A stretch of DNA of 64,000 nt from Mycobacterium aquaticum (GTDB lineage: Bacteria > Actinomycetota > Actinomycetes > Mycobacteriales > Mycobacteriaceae), in NCBI RefSeq assembly GCF_002086485.1, contig NZ_MVHF01000003.1, forward strand, positions 62,001-126,000. Reading direction: 5' to 3'. Made by a program: the position numbers and the translations under genes. Numbering within the stretch: the stretch's first letter is position 1; each line of letters begins with the position of its first letter. The notes beneath the pieces are model-generated. The model was not told where the DNA came from, did no database searches, and saw nothing but the letters and a program-made list of their open reading frames with translations. Below, piece by piece: positions 1-12,456 of the stretch.

Positions 1-1848
<1,848 letters not shown>

Positions 1849-2018
1849 TTAACAGTACGCTTGTCCTGCAATACGCCGCAGGGCGCGTAACAGTCTTCTC
1901 TTGTTGTTTCCGCGGTGCTACCCGGACGCCCGGATTCGGCCACCTGTGCGCGGCGGCGTCGGCCGAGTCGCACCGAGGGCGCCCAAATTTACCGGGGTGT
2001 CTCACATCGGGCGTGTCA

Positions 2019-2052
2019 GCCGTGTCGCCGCTCGGCGGCACAGCGACACGGC
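2019..2052. repeat. Inverted repeat with 10-bp perfect arms upstream of the Rv1476-like gene
   Basis: GCCGTGTCGC at 2019-2028 is the exact reverse complement of GCGACACGGC at 2043-2052, with a 14-base spacer. It ends 13 bases before the GTG chosen for the next gene, in the 271-bp gap between the divergent acn and Rv1476-like genes. It could be an operator or an mRNA hairpin; no known regulator is recognised. Confidence 0.5.
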
Positions 2053-2065
2053 GTACCGTGCCCCT

Positions 2066-2674
2066 GTGACTGGACCGCACGTCATCCCGTTTCTGCCTGC
2101 CTTCATTCCGGTCGAGGTGTGCGACACCGTGGGACTGAGCCCGACGCAACCCGATGGCGTCGCCCACTGCATGGCGGCCGTACAGGCCGACGTCGCCGAC
2201 GACGGGGTCAGCGCACCTGCCGAAGATGTGCCGGGGCTTCGCCAGGTGGTCAGTGATGCGCGCCAGGAGGGCATCGACCTGAAGGTCATCGTGGTGCCGA
2301 AGAATCCGTTCATCGACACCCCGCTGCGGGACATCGCCACCGAGGTCGGTCAGGCCAATCCCGGGTCGACGGTGATTGCCATCAGTCCGTCATTTGCCGG
2401 CACCTACAGCGAGTCGATAGATCGGGTCACTTTGGAGGCCGGACAAGACGTTGCCAAGACGGGCAACCCGGTGCAGTCGGCACGGAATTTCGTCGATCAG
2501 ATAACGACTCCGATTTTCCCGTGGACAACCCTGACGATCGTGTTGACGCTAGGGGTGGTCGCGGCCGCCGTCATCACCCGCGTCCTGCAGGTTCGTGGCA
2601 AACGTGCCGCGGCGTCGGCCATCGGGACCGACCCGCGTCCGGAGCCTGCGGATCCATCGAACATAAGTTCGTAA
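2066..2674 (+). CDS. Rv1476-like membrane-anchored protein
   Basis: A 202-residue protein matching the conserved mycobacterial gene found between acn and ripA (Rv1476 in M. tuberculosis). The N-terminal 150 residues form a predicted soluble domain containing VAVQADVADDG-like and SPSFAGTY segments. One hydrophobic helix near residues 150-172 (FPWTTLTIVLTLG and onward) is followed by a short basic then polar tail, so it is probably a tail-anchored membrane protein. In-frame codons run upstream to 1901, but similarity to the family begins near IPVEVCDTVGL, so GTG 2066 is preferred. The domain resembles the TPM/DUF6676 type of mycobacterial protein. Its function is unknown; conserved linkage to the Rip hydrolases suggests an envelope role, which is only inference. 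Confidence 0.8.
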   Translation: MTGPHVIPFLPAFIPVEVCDTVGLSPTQPDGVAHCMAAVQADVADDGVSAPAEDVPGLRQVVSDARQEGIDLKVIVVPKNPFIDTPLRDIATEVGQANPGSTVIAISPSFAGTYSESIDRVTLEAGQDVAKTGNPVQSARNFVDQITTPIFPWTTLTIVLTLGVVAAAVITRVLQVRGKRAAASAIGTDPRPEPADPSNISS

Positions 2675-2696
2675 ATTCCGCGAATATCACTAAACG

Positions 2697-2807
2697 GTCA
2701 CACTATTCGCAATTACATATCTGTAATTTGTGACTAAAGTTTCTTTGGCTTCTCCTGTGACGTACGGTGCAAAAGGTACCCATTGTTGTAGTTGTGCTTT
2801 GTGTGAC
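2697..2807. promoter_or_regulatory. Putative MtrA-binding region upstream of ripA
   Basis: The hexamer GTCACA, core of the reported MtrA motif, occurs four times in 111 bases: forward at 2697-2702 and as TGTGAC at 2729-2734, 2756-2761 and 2802-2807. The first two also bracket a perfect dyad, AATTACA-TATC-TGTAATT (2711-2728). ripA is a reported target of the MtrAB two-component system. The segment is AT-richer than its surroundings, as expected for a promoter. Binding is inferred from the motif only. Confidence 0.5.
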
Positions 2808-2874
2808 TTCTGCGCAAAGGCTGCGAGCAAACCTGCCGGTACGCCGTCGTTGAGCCCAAGGAGACTTGAGTCGC

Positions 2875-4293
2875 ATGAGACGCTCCCTTCGCGCCTCTAG
2901 GTCGCAGTTGTACGGCCGCATCTGTGCCGTACCGCTGGCGGTCGGGATGCTGCTCGCCACGGCACTTACCGGGGGCGTCCCGGCGGCAGTGGCCGAGCCG
3001 GGCGGTCCGGAAGACGTCGCGACCCTCGTTGCCGCGGTGGCCAACGCGAACCAGAAGCTGCAGGAGTTGGGCGCAGCCATCCAGACGCAGCAGGAGAGCG
3101 TCAACAAGGCGATCGTCGCGGTGCAGGACGCGCGCGACGCCGCCGACGCGGCCAACCGTGAAGTGACTGACAGTCAGCAGGGCATCGCCGACGCCAACGC
3201 CGCCATCGCCGCCGCGCAGAAACGCTTCGACACCTTCGCCGCGGCCAGCTACGTCAACGGCCCGTCGAGCTCGTACCTGACCGCGACCGACCCCGCCGAC
3301 ATGATCGACGCGGCCGCCACCAGCCAGACGCTTGCCGTCAGCTCCGACCAGGTGATGGCCGACCTGCAGCGGGCCCGCACCGAGCAGGTGAACCGCGAGT
3401 CGACCGCACGGCTGGCCAAGCAGAAGGCCGACCAGGCCGCCCGTGACGCCCAGGCCAGCCAGGATTCGGCGGTGTCGGCGCTCAAGGACGCCCAGCAGAC
3501 TTTCGGCACCCAGCGCGATCAGCTGCAGCAGCTCACGGCGCAACGGGCCGCGGCCCAGGCCAAGCTCGACCAGGCGCGGCCCATGTCGGCACCGGCGGGC
3601 GGCGCCCCCAACGCGACACTGCCGCAGGCGAACCCGGGCAACTGGGACCGCGCCCCTGGGGCGGCGGGGCAGCGGCCGGCCAACTGGGATAGCCAGTGGG
3701 ACCCCACGCTTCCCGCGATCCCGAGCGCGTTCGTGCAGGGCGATCCGATCGCGATCATCAACACCGTGCTGGGCATCTCGTCGACGTCGGCGCAGGTCAC
3801 CCAGAACATGGGCCGGAGCTTCCTGCAGAAGCTGGGCATCCTGCCGACGCCGACCGGCTACACCAACGGCGCCATTCCCCGGGTCTACGGGCGGCAGGCC
3901 TCCGAGTACGTCATCCAGCGCGCGATGTCGCAGATGGGCGTTCCGTACTCGTGGGGCGGCGGTAACGCCGCAGGCCCAAGCCGAGGAATCGATTCTGGCG
4001 CCGACACCGTCGGTTTCGACTGCTCGGGCCTGATCCTGTACGCGTTCGCAGGCGTCGGCATCAAGCTGCCGCACTACTCGGGGTCGCAGTACAACGCAGG
4101 CCGCAAGATCCCGTCCTCGCAGATGCGCCGCGGCGACGTCATCTTCTACGGCCCCGGCGGCGCCCAGCACGTCACGCTCTACCTCGGCAACGGCCAGATG
4201 CTCGAAGCGCCGTACACCGGGTCGACGGTCAAGGTCTCACCCGTTCGCACCAGCGGCATGACACCGTACGTCGTCCGCTACATCGAATACTGA
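2875..4293 (+). CDS. ripA: Peptidoglycan endopeptidase RipA (NlpC/P60)
   Basis: Cleaves the D-glutamyl-meso-diaminopimelate bond of peptidoglycan and is needed for daughter-cell separation. A signal peptide covers about residues 1-40. A long Ala/Gln-rich coiled coil runs to about residue 235, followed by a Pro/Gly linker with the WDPTLP segment, and the NlpC/P60 domain occupies about residues 330-472. Catalytic residues are visible as Cys383 (FDCSGL), His432 (QHVTLYLG) and Glu444 (MLEAPY), the same numbering as M. tuberculosis RipA. 472 residues is the family length. Start: ATG 2875 lies 11 bases after AAGGAG (2858-2863); an in-frame TTG at 2866 is too close to it. ripB follows after 15 bases, so the two are probably co-transcribed under the MtrA-like boxes upstream. 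Confidence 0.96.
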   Translation: MRRSLRASRSQLYGRICAVPLAVGMLLATALTGGVPAAVAEPGGPEDVATLVAAVANANQKLQELGAAIQTQQESVNKAIVAVQDARDAADAANREVTDSQQGIADANAAIAAAQKRFDTFAAASYVNGPSSSYLTATDPADMIDAAATSQTLAVSSDQVMADLQRARTEQVNRESTARLAKQKADQAARDAQASQDSAVSALKDAQQTFGTQRDQLQQLTAQRAAAQAKLDQARPMSAPAGGAPNATLPQANPGNWDRAPGAAGQRPANWDSQWDPTLPAIPSAFVQGDPIAIINTVLGISSTSAQVTQNMGRSFLQKLGILPTPTGYTNGAIPRVYGRQASEYVIQRAMSQMGVPYSWGGGNAAGPSRGIDSGADTVGFDCSGLILYAFAGVGIKLPHYSGSQYNAGRKIPSSQMRRGDVIFYGPGGAQHVTLYLGNGQMLEAPYTGSTVKVSPVRTSGMTPYVVRYIEY

Positions 4294-4308
4294 ATCGTAG
4301 GGATTGCA

Positions 4309-5016
4309 TTGCGCTCCAAGTCATTTCGCCCCACCAGGATCCTGGCTTCGACGGCGGTCGCAATCGCGCTCGCTGTCGGGGGCGCGTGGCCTGCCGCGGC
4401 CGCACCCGACGACGGCGCCTGGGACCCGACGCTGCCGAAGGTGGTGAGCTCCGGGGCCCCCGGTGATCCGGTGGCGATCGCCAACGCGTCCTTCCAGGTC
4501 AGCCAGATCGCGCTGCAGACCACCCAGAGTCTCGGGCAGCAGTTCCTGCAGAGTATCGGTCTGGCGCCGAAGACGGCGGCGGCATCGCCGTTGCCCGCAG
4601 GCGCGGTGCGGGGCCCGCAGGCCATCGAGTACGCCATCCGCCGCGCAGGCAGCCAGATGGGCGTGCCCTATTCCTGGGGTGGTGGCACGCTGACCGGGCC
4701 CGGCCCCGGCGTGGACTACGACGCCGGAAAGATCGGCTTCGACTGTTCGGGCCTGACCCGCTACGCCTTCGCCGGCGTGGGTGTGCAGATCCCCAAGTAC
4801 TCCGGCGACCAGTACAACACCGGCCGTGCCATCCCGCCGTCGCAGGCCAAGCGTGGCGATCTGATCTTCTACGGCCCCGGCGGTAGCCAGCACGTCGCCA
4901 TCTATCTCGGGGGCGGGAAGATGCTCGAGGCCTCCGGCAGTGCAGGCAAGGTCACCGTCAGCCCGGTGCGGACCGCGGGCATGTCGCCCCATCTGTCCCG
5001 CATCATCGAATCCTGA
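4309..5016 (+). CDS. ripB: NlpC/P60 endopeptidase RipB
   Basis: A 235-residue secreted paralogue of RipA that lacks the coiled coil. The signal peptide covers about residues 1-33 (cleavage near AAAAPDD), then a WDPTLPKVV segment and the NlpC/P60 domain. The catalytic cysteine is in FDCSGLTRYAF, the histidine in QHVAIYLGGG and the third residue in KMLEASG. The two Rip domains share the GVPYSWGGG and RRGD/KRGDLIFYGPGG signatures. The start is TTG 4309, with GTAGGGA just upstream; no ATG or GTG lies between the ripA stop and the signal peptide. It sits directly behind ripA and 128 bases before moxR1. Confidence 0.93.
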   Translation: MRSKSFRPTRILASTAVAIALAVGGAWPAAAAPDDGAWDPTLPKVVSSGAPGDPVAIANASFQVSQIALQTTQSLGQQFLQSIGLAPKTAAASPLPAGAVRGPQAIEYAIRRAGSQMGVPYSWGGGTLTGPGPGVDYDAGKIGFDCSGLTRYAFAGVGVQIPKYSGDQYNTGRAIPPSQAKRGDLIFYGPGGSQHVAIYLGGGKMLEASGSAGKVTVSPVRTAGMSPHLSRIIES

Positions 5017-5144
5017 GCGGAACCTGAACTCTTCCGGGCAGCGTCGACGGATTCGGAAGTGCCTGGAATAGTTGACCACGGGCACCCGGCTGCCCGGCTA
5101 TTGGTATTGATGCGTTTGCAGACGAACACTGTGGGAGGAAGTTG

Positions 5145-6320
5145 ATGACGTCACCGAGTGGACCGCCGCAGGGCGCCGGAGGTTACCCCGGCTCGAGCCC
5201 GGCGCCGGGCTATCCTCCCGGCTCCCCGGCTGCGCCCGCTGCTGCGCAGCCCGGCGCGCACGCCGCCCCGGCGTCGAACAACGGCGGCCTGCAGGGTGAG
5301 GTGCACACCCTGGAGCGGGCGATCTTCGAGGTCAAGCGCATCATCGTCGGCCAGGATCAGCTGGTCGAGCGCATGCTGGTCGGCCTGCTCGCCAAGGGCC
5401 ACGTGTTGCTCGAAGGTGTGCCCGGCGTCGCCAAGACGCTGGCTGTGGAGACCTTCGCCAAGGTGGTCGGCGGCACGTTCGCCCGCATCCAGTTCACTCC
5501 TGACCTGGTGCCCACCGACATCATCGGTACCCGCATCTACCGCCAGGGCAAGGAAGACTTCGACATCGAGCTCGGCCCCGTGGTGGTCAACTTCCTGCTC
5601 GCCGACGAGATCAACCGAGCGCCCGCCAAGGTGCAGTCGGCGCTGCTCGAGGTGATGGCCGAGCGCAAGATCTCCATCGGCGGCAAGACCTTCCCGCTGC
5701 CCAGCCCGTTCCTGGTGATGGCGACCCAGAACCCGATCGAGCAGGAGGGCGTGTACCAGCTGCCCGAGGCGCAGCGTGACCGCTTCCTGTTCAAACTCAA
5801 CGTCGACTACCCGTCGCCGGAGGAAGAGCGCGAGATCATCTACCGGATGGGCGTCAAGCCCCCGGAGCCCAAGCAGATCCTCAACACCGGCGACCTGCTG
5901 CGTCTGCAGGATGTCGCCGCGAACACGTTCGTGCATCACGCGCTGGTGGACTATGTGGTGCGCATCGTCACCGCGACGCGCGAGCCCGAGAAGTTCGGCA
6001 TGCCCGATGCCAAGGCGTGGATCGCCTACGGTGCCTCGCCGCGTGCGTCGCTGGGCATCATCGCCGCGGCGCGTGCGCTGGCACTGGTGCGCGGCCGTGA
6101 CTACGTCATCCCGCAGGACGTCGTCGAGGTCATCCCCGATGTGTTGCGGCACCGGCTGGTGCTCACCTACGACGCGCTGGCCGACGAGATCTCGTCGGAG
6201 ACCGTGGTCAACCGCATCCTGCAGACAGTGGCCCTGCCGCAGGTGAATGCCCTTCCGCAGCAAGGACATTCGGTTGCACCCGCGGTGCCCGCCGCTGCCG
6301 CCGCGGCCGCGGGTCGGTGA
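5145..6320 (+). CDS. moxR1: MoxR-family AAA+ ATPase
   Basis: A 391-residue cytosolic AAA+ ATPase of the MoxR family, thought to act as a chaperone with the DUF58 and von Willebrand A proteins encoded next. The first 45 residues are a low-complexity Pro/Gly/Ala tail. The ATPase core follows, with Walker A GVPGVAKT near residue 93, Walker B LLADEINRA, sensor 1 ATQNPIEQEG and the C-terminal lid (PRASLGI). ATG 5145 is chosen over TTG 5142 because GGGAGGA ends 5 bases before it. The stop overlaps the next start by 4 bases (GTGA), which indicates translational coupling. Confidence 0.94.
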   Translation: MTSPSGPPQGAGGYPGSSPAPGYPPGSPAAPAAAQPGAHAAPASNNGGLQGEVHTLERAIFEVKRIIVGQDQLVERMLVGLLAKGHVLLEGVPGVAKTLAVETFAKVVGGTFARIQFTPDLVPTDIIGTRIYRQGKEDFDIELGPVVVNFLLADEINRAPAKVQSALLEVMAERKISIGGKTFPLPSPFLVMATQNPIEQEGVYQLPEAQRDRFLFKLNVDYPSPEEEREIIYRMGVKPPEPKQILNTGDLLRLQDVAANTFVHHALVDYVVRIVTATREPEKFGMPDAKAWIAYGASPRASLGIIAAARALALVRGRDYVIPQDVVEVIPDVLRHRLVLTYDALADEISSETVVNRILQTVALPQVNALPQQGHSVAPAVPAAAAAAAGR

Positions 6321-7264
6321 CGGCTCCGGGCCGCCGCTCAGTCGACCTCCCGTCGCTGCAGCGCGGCGAGATCCGTGACCCCGCCCTGTCGGCGGCCCTG
6401 CGCAAGCTCGAGCTGACAGTCCGCCGCAAGCTCGACGGCGTGCTGCACGGCGACCACCTCGGGCTGATTCCCGGCCCGGGTTCTGAGCCGGGGGAGTCGC
6501 GCATCTACCAACCCGGCGACGACGTGCGCCGCATGGACTGGTCGGTGACGGCGCGGACCACGATGCCGCATGTCCGGCAGATGATCGCCGACCGCGAGCT
6601 GGAGACGTGGCTGGTGGTCGATGTCTCGGCCAGCCTCGACTTCGGCACCGCCGGCTGCGAGAAGCGTGATCTCGCCGTCGCGGCGGCCGCGGCCATCACC
6701 TTCCTCAACAGCGGGGGCGGCAACCGGATCGGCGCGATCATCGCCAACGGCGAATCGGTGCGGCGGGTCCCGGCGCTGTCAGGCCGCATGCACGAGCAGG
6801 AGATGCTGCGTGCCATCGCCACGATGCCCAAGGCGCCCACCGGCGTCCGCGGTGATCTGGCCGCGGCCATCGACGCGCTGCGCAGGCCGGAACGGCGACG
6901 CGGCATGGCCGTGATCATCAGCGACTTCCTGGGGCCGATCAACTGGATGCGTCCACTGCGGGCCATCGCGGGCCGTCACGAGGTGCTCGGCATCGAGGTG
7001 CTCGACCCACGGGACATCGAACTGCCCGAGGTCGGGGACGTGATCCTGCAGGACACAGAAACCGGCGTCACCCGCGAATTCACCATCGACGCCCAGCTGC
7101 GCAGCGACTTCGAGCAAGCCGCGGCGGCCCATCGCCAGGAGGTGGCCCGGACCCTGCGGCGGTGCGATGCCCCGCTGCTGAGCCTGCGCACCGACCGGGA
7201 CTGGATCGCCGACGTGGTGCGGTTCGTGGCCAATCGGCGCCGCGGCGCGCTCGCCGCCCGGTAG
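6317..7264 (+). CDS. DUF58 protein (Rv1480-like)
   Basis: A 315-residue DUF58 protein, a usual partner of MoxR ATPases. It carries the family signature with YQPGDDVRRMDWSVTARTT near residues 65-85, and a von Willebrand A-like fold follows (ELETWLVVDVSASLDFG). No signal peptide or clear membrane helix is seen, so it is probably cytosolic. It starts at GTG 6317, overlapping moxR1 by 4 bases. The M. tuberculosis counterpart Rv1480 has the same position and size. Biochemical role unproven. Confidence 0.9.
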   Translation: MTAPGRRSVDLPSLQRGEIRDPALSAALRKLELTVRRKLDGVLHGDHLGLIPGPGSEPGESRIYQPGDDVRRMDWSVTARTTMPHVRQMIADRELETWLVVDVSASLDFGTAGCEKRDLAVAAAAAITFLNSGGGNRIGAIIANGESVRRVPALSGRMHEQEMLRAIATMPKAPTGVRGDLAAAIDALRRPERRRGMAVIISDFLGPINWMRPLRAIAGRHEVLGIEVLDPRDIELPEVGDVILQDTETGVTREFTIDAQLRSDFEQAAAAHRQEVARTLRRCDAPLLSLRTDRDWIADVVRFVANRRRGALAAR

Positions 7265-7307
7265 CGAAGAAAAGACGTCTGGCCGACGACCATCGAAACT
7301 GAAATGA

Positions 7308-9188
<1,881 letters not shown>

Positions 9189-9246
9189 GCCAAAGCCTTT
9201 GGCCTACCAGAACTTTCAACTTTTCGCCCAAGAAGGAGTCCCACTC

Positions 9247-10056
9247 ATGGCAGGTTTGCTCGAAGGCAAGCGGATCCTGGTCACCGGGATCATCACCGAT
9301 TCGTCCATCGCGTTCCACATCGCCAAGGCGGCCCAGGAGGCCGGGGCTGAGCTGGTGCTGACCGGTTTCGACCGGATGAAGCTGATCCAGCGCATCGCCG
9401 ACCGGCTGCCCAACCCGGCTCCGCTGCTGGAACTCGACGTGCAGAACTCCGAGCATCTCGACAGCCTGGCCGAGCGGATCACCGGTGTCATCGGTGAGGG
9501 CAACAAGCTTGACGGCGTAGTGCATTCGATCGGCTTCATGCCGCAGTCGGGCATGGGCGTCAATCCGTTCTTCGACGCGCCGTATGAGGATGTCGCCAAG
9601 GGCATTCACATCTCGGCCTACTCGTACGCCTCGCTGGCCAAGGCGACGCTGCCGATCATGAATCGCGGCGGCAGCATCGTCGGCATGGATTTCGATCCGA
9701 CCCGCGCGATGCCCGCCTACAACTGGATGACGGTCGCCAAGAGCGCGCTGGAATCGGTCAACCGGTTCGTCGCCCGCGAGGCCGGCCCGTTCGGAGTCCG
9801 CTCCAATCTGGTTGCCGCCGGGCCCATCCGCACGCTCGCGATGAGCGCCATTGTCGGCGGGGCGCTGGGCGCCGAGGCCGGCGAGCAGATGCGGCTGCTG
9901 GAAGAGGGCTGGGATCAGCGCGCTCCCGTCGGCTGGGACATGAAGGATCCGACGCCGGTCGCCAAGACGGTGTGCGCCCTGCTGTCGGACTGGCTGCCTG
10001 CCACCACCGGCACCGTCGTCTACGCCGACGGTGGCGCCCACACCCAGCTGTTGTGA
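9247..10056 (+). CDS. inhA: Enoyl-ACP reductase InhA
   Basis: NADH-dependent trans-2-enoyl-ACP reductase of FAS-II, the target of isoniazid-NAD and ethionamide-NAD adducts. Exactly 269 residues, as in other mycobacteria. The NADH-binding start [18 protein letters not shown], the HSIGFMPQ loop (Ser94-Ile95 wild type) and the active site Tyr158 and Lys165 ([11 protein letters not shown]) are present. AAGGAG at 9233-9238 is 8 bases before ATG 9247. No residue seen here matches the familiar resistance changes at Ile21, Ser94 or Ile95. hemH begins 10 bases after the stop. Confidence 0.97.
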   Translation: MAGLLEGKRILVTGIITDSSIAFHIAKAAQEAGAELVLTGFDRMKLIQRIADRLPNPAPLLELDVQNSEHLDSLAERITGVIGEGNKLDGVVHSIGFMPQSGMGVNPFFDAPYEDVAKGIHISAYSYASLAKATLPIMNRGGSIVGMDFDPTRAMPAYNWMTVAKSALESVNRFVAREAGPFGVRSNLVAAGPIRTLAMSAIVGGALGAEAGEQMRLLEEGWDQRAPVGWDMKDPTPVAKTVCALLSDWLPATTGTVVYADGGAHTQLL

Positions 10057-10066
10057 TCCCGAACTG

Positions 10067-11074
10067 ATGGATTTTGATGCCCTGTTGCTGCTGTCCTTCG
10101 GCGGGCCCGAAGGACCGGAGCAGGTACGTCCATTCCTGGAGAACGTCACGCGCGGGCGCAACATCCCGTCGGAGCGGCTCGACGAGGTCGCCGAGCACTA
10201 CCTGCATTTCGGCGGCGTGTCACCGATCAACGGGATCAACCGTGCGTTGATCGAACAGTTGCGGGCCGAGATGCCCGATCTGCCGGTGTATTTCGGCAAC
10301 CGCAACTGGGATCCCTATGTGGAGGACACCGTCGCAGCCATGCGCGACAACGGTGTTCGGCGGGCCGCGGTGTTCACCACGTCGGCGTGGGGCGGTTACT
10401 CGAGCTGCAGGCAGTACATCGAGGACATTGCCCGGGCTCGGGCCGCGGCCGGACCCGACGCGCCGCAATTGGTGAAGCTGCGACAGTATTTCGATCATCC
10501 GCTACTGGTGGAGATGTACGCCGAGGCAGTCACGAAAGCTGCGGCCTCGCTGCCCGCCGACGCGCGTGTCGTATTCACCGCGCATTCCATCCCGATCGCC
10601 GCCGACGAACGGTGCGGGCCTCGGCTCTACAGCAGGCAGGTGGCCTACGCCGCGCGGCTGGTCGCGGACGCCGCAGGCGTCGACGACTATGACCTGGTGT
10701 GGCAGTCGCGCTCCGGCCCACCGCAGGTGCCGTGGCTGGAACCCGATGTCGGCGACCATCTTTCGGCGCTGCAGCAGCGCGGCGTCAAGGCTGTCGTGGT
10801 GTGCCCCATCGGCTTCGTCGCCGACCACATCGAGGTGGTGTGGGATCTCGACAACGAACTGCGACTGCAGGCCGATGCTGCGGGCATCGCGTTGGCTCGC
10901 GCCGCCACGCCGAATGCCGACCGGCGCTACGCCAAGCTGGCCGCCGGGCTGATCGCCGAACTGCGCGACGGCAGCGAACCGCTGCGCGTGGCGGGGCCGG
11001 ATCCGGTGCCCGGCTACGGGTTCAGCATCGACGGCGCGCCCTGTTCGCCGCACTGCTGCGACGGCGCGGGCTGA
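10067..11074 (+). CDS. hemH: Ferrochelatase
   Basis: Terminal heme-pathway enzyme; in actinobacteria it inserts iron into coproporphyrin III. 335 residues, with the family motifs [25 protein letters not shown] start ([10 protein letters not shown]), [19 protein letters not shown] and [17 protein letters not shown]. The catalytic histidine is in TAHSIP and the glutamate in HIEVVWD. Cysteines at SSCRQ and at the C-terminus (PCSPHCC) fit the [2Fe-2S] cluster known from mycobacterial ferrochelatase. ATG 10067 is chosen; it follows inhA by 10 bases, so it is in the same operon, as in M. tuberculosis. Confidence 0.95.
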   Translation: MDFDALLLLSFGGPEGPEQVRPFLENVTRGRNIPSERLDEVAEHYLHFGGVSPINGINRALIEQLRAEMPDLPVYFGNRNWDPYVEDTVAAMRDNGVRRAAVFTTSAWGGYSSCRQYIEDIARARAAAGPDAPQLVKLRQYFDHPLLVEMYAEAVTKAAASLPADARVVFTAHSIPIAADERCGPRLYSRQVAYAARLVADAAGVDDYDLVWQSRSGPPQVPWLEPDVGDHLSALQQRGVKAVVVCPIGFVADHIEVVWDLDNELRLQADAAGIALARAATPNADRRYAKLAAGLIAELRDGSEPLRVAGPDPVPGYGFSIDGAPCSPHCCDGAG

Positions 11075-11096
11075 CCGGGACCATCGGTTCAGCGCC
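11063..11096. terminator. Convergent-gene hairpin between hemH and the Rv1486c-like gene
   Basis: A near-palindrome with arms GGCGC...GCTGACCG and CGGTTCAGCGCC encloses both stop codons of the convergent genes. There is no T-tract, as is common for mycobacterial terminators. It has one bulge, so confidence is moderate. Confidence 0.4.
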
Positions 11097-11943
11097 AGGC
11101 GGACTGCATGATTGCGCCGAGCGCAGCCAATCTCGCGGCCCGCACCACCTGGTTCAGCGGGCGCAGCGTGTCGCCGGCGAGTTGGACCTCCGAGGAGGTC
11201 TGCAGCCCGATCGGCGTCAGCCCGGCGCTCACTGTGACGATCGCGTCGACGTGCGCGGCAGTTTCCAGGACGCGGATGGCCCGTGTAGGGGCATGGTCGG
11301 GGATGCGGTGCAGTCGCGTGGCGTCCAGGATCTGCTCGACCATGCCGCGGGGGTCCTCGACCTCCATGCCCGCCCCGGAGCGCAGGGCGCCCAGCGTCTC
11401 GGCGGCCGACCGGACGGCGGAACGCAATTCGTACTCGGCCGTGCCCAGCTCGAACTGCTCGGGGGGCGGCAGCGTCGGGACCGAGTACACCGTCCAAGAC
11501 AGTGCGCGGGGCTCTGGGTCGAACATCGAATTGTCTTCTGTCTCATCGAATTCGAAGTACTCGAACTCGGGGACCAGGCCCACGCCGGGCAACTCGTCGT
11601 GGCTGACGATGACGGCCTCACCGACGGTCACGGCGTCGCGTTGGAACTGGGTGCCCGCGGGCAGGCCGCGGACGTCACCGGGTATCGGCTGGGCGACCGT
11701 GATGGTGGGGGTCCGTACCGACCTTCCCGCGGCGGTGCGCAGCGTCTGCAGCAGCGACACCGAACCGGAGTCCTCCAACTCCGGCCAGGGCAGGCCTGTG
11801 CGGACCGCCGCCGACGAATCGTAGGCGGTCACAGAATGCGTTGGAGCCCATTGCGATAACGCGTCGAGGACGTCGTCGGGCGCGGCGGCACCCGCGAGCC
11901 AGGCGTTGGCCCACACCGACAGCGTTGCACTTGGACACCACAT
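11089..11943 (-). CDS. Rv1486c-like conserved protein
   Basis: A 284-residue protein at the position of M. tuberculosis Rv1486c (288 residues), convergent with hemH and divergent from the NfeD gene. It is acidic and soluble, with no signal peptide or membrane helix. A central acidic run ([11 protein letters not shown]) is visible. I know no domain with assigned function. The start is ATG 11943 (MWCPSATLS); reading frame extends further upstream but runs into the divergent NfeD promoter and gene, so it is not used. The function is unknown. Confidence 0.82.
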   Translation of the reverse strand: MWCPSATLSVWANAWLAGAAAPDDVLDALSQWAPTHSVTAYDSSAAVRTGLPWPELEDSGSVSLLQTLRTAAGRSVRTPTITVAQPIPGDVRGLPAGTQFQRDAVTVGEAVIVSHDELPGVGLVPEFEYFEFDETEDNSMFDPEPRALSWTVYSVPTLPPPEQFELGTAEYELRSAVRSAAETLGALRSGAGMEVEDPRGMVEQILDATRLHRIPDHAPTRAIRVLETAAHVDAIVTVSAGLTPIGLQTSSEVQLAGDTLRPLNQVVRAARLAALGAIMQSAWR

Positions 11944-12000
11944 GATGCTGGCAGTGTAATAGTCGGCCGCCGCAACGGCGGTATTCGCTAGGGTGGTGGC

Positions 12001-12435
12001 ATGCCTGTGTGGCTGATCTGGCTCATCGTGGCGCTGGGGCTGGCCGGGGCGGAGGCGCTGACCGGCGACATGTTCCTGCTCATGCTGGCCGGCGGAGCGT
12101 TGGCGGCCACGGGCTCCAGTGCGTTGCTGGACTGGCCGGTATGGGCCGACGGCGCAGTGTTCCTGGTGGTTTCGGTGCTGTTGCTGGTGCTGGTACGGCC
12201 CGCGCTGCGCAGGCGGTTGCTCAGCGGGCACGGCCTTCCGGACCCGGTCCAGGCGTTGGAAGGCAAGTCCGCGCTGGTACTGGACCGGGTGGCGCGGCAC
12301 GAAGGCCAGGTAAAACTCGACGGCGAGGTCTGGACGGCCAGGCCGCTCAACGACGACGATGTGTTCGAACCGGGTGATCATGTGACCGTCGTGAAGATCG
12401 ACGGTGCGACCGCAGTTGTGTTCAGGTCACTGTAA
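12001..12435 (+). CDS. NfeD-like membrane protein (Rv1487-like)
   Basis: A 144-residue short NfeD protein. Two or three N-terminal membrane helices (residues 1-80) are followed by an OB-fold domain (about 85-144: [11 protein letters not shown]... [10 protein letters not shown]). NfeD proteins are encoded beside SPFH/stomatin proteins and are thought to help organise membrane microdomains. The next gene, 21 bases away, is exactly such an SPFH protein. ATG 12001. Confidence 0.93.
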   Translation: MPVWLIWLIVALGLAGAEALTGDMFLLMLAGGALAATGSSALLDWPVWADGAVFLVVSVLLLVLVRPALRRRLLSGHGLPDPVQALEGKSALVLDRVARHEGQVKLDGEVWTARPLNDDDVFEPGDHVTVVKIDGATAVVFRSL

Positions 12436-12456
12436 AACGACGAAGGGGTCTGCCAA

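Noticed and set aside
2675..2874. c-di-AMP (ydaO-type) riboswitch upstream of ripA
   Set aside because: Such leaders precede some actinobacterial wall hydrolases, but the conserved core sequences are not visible in this 200-base gap.
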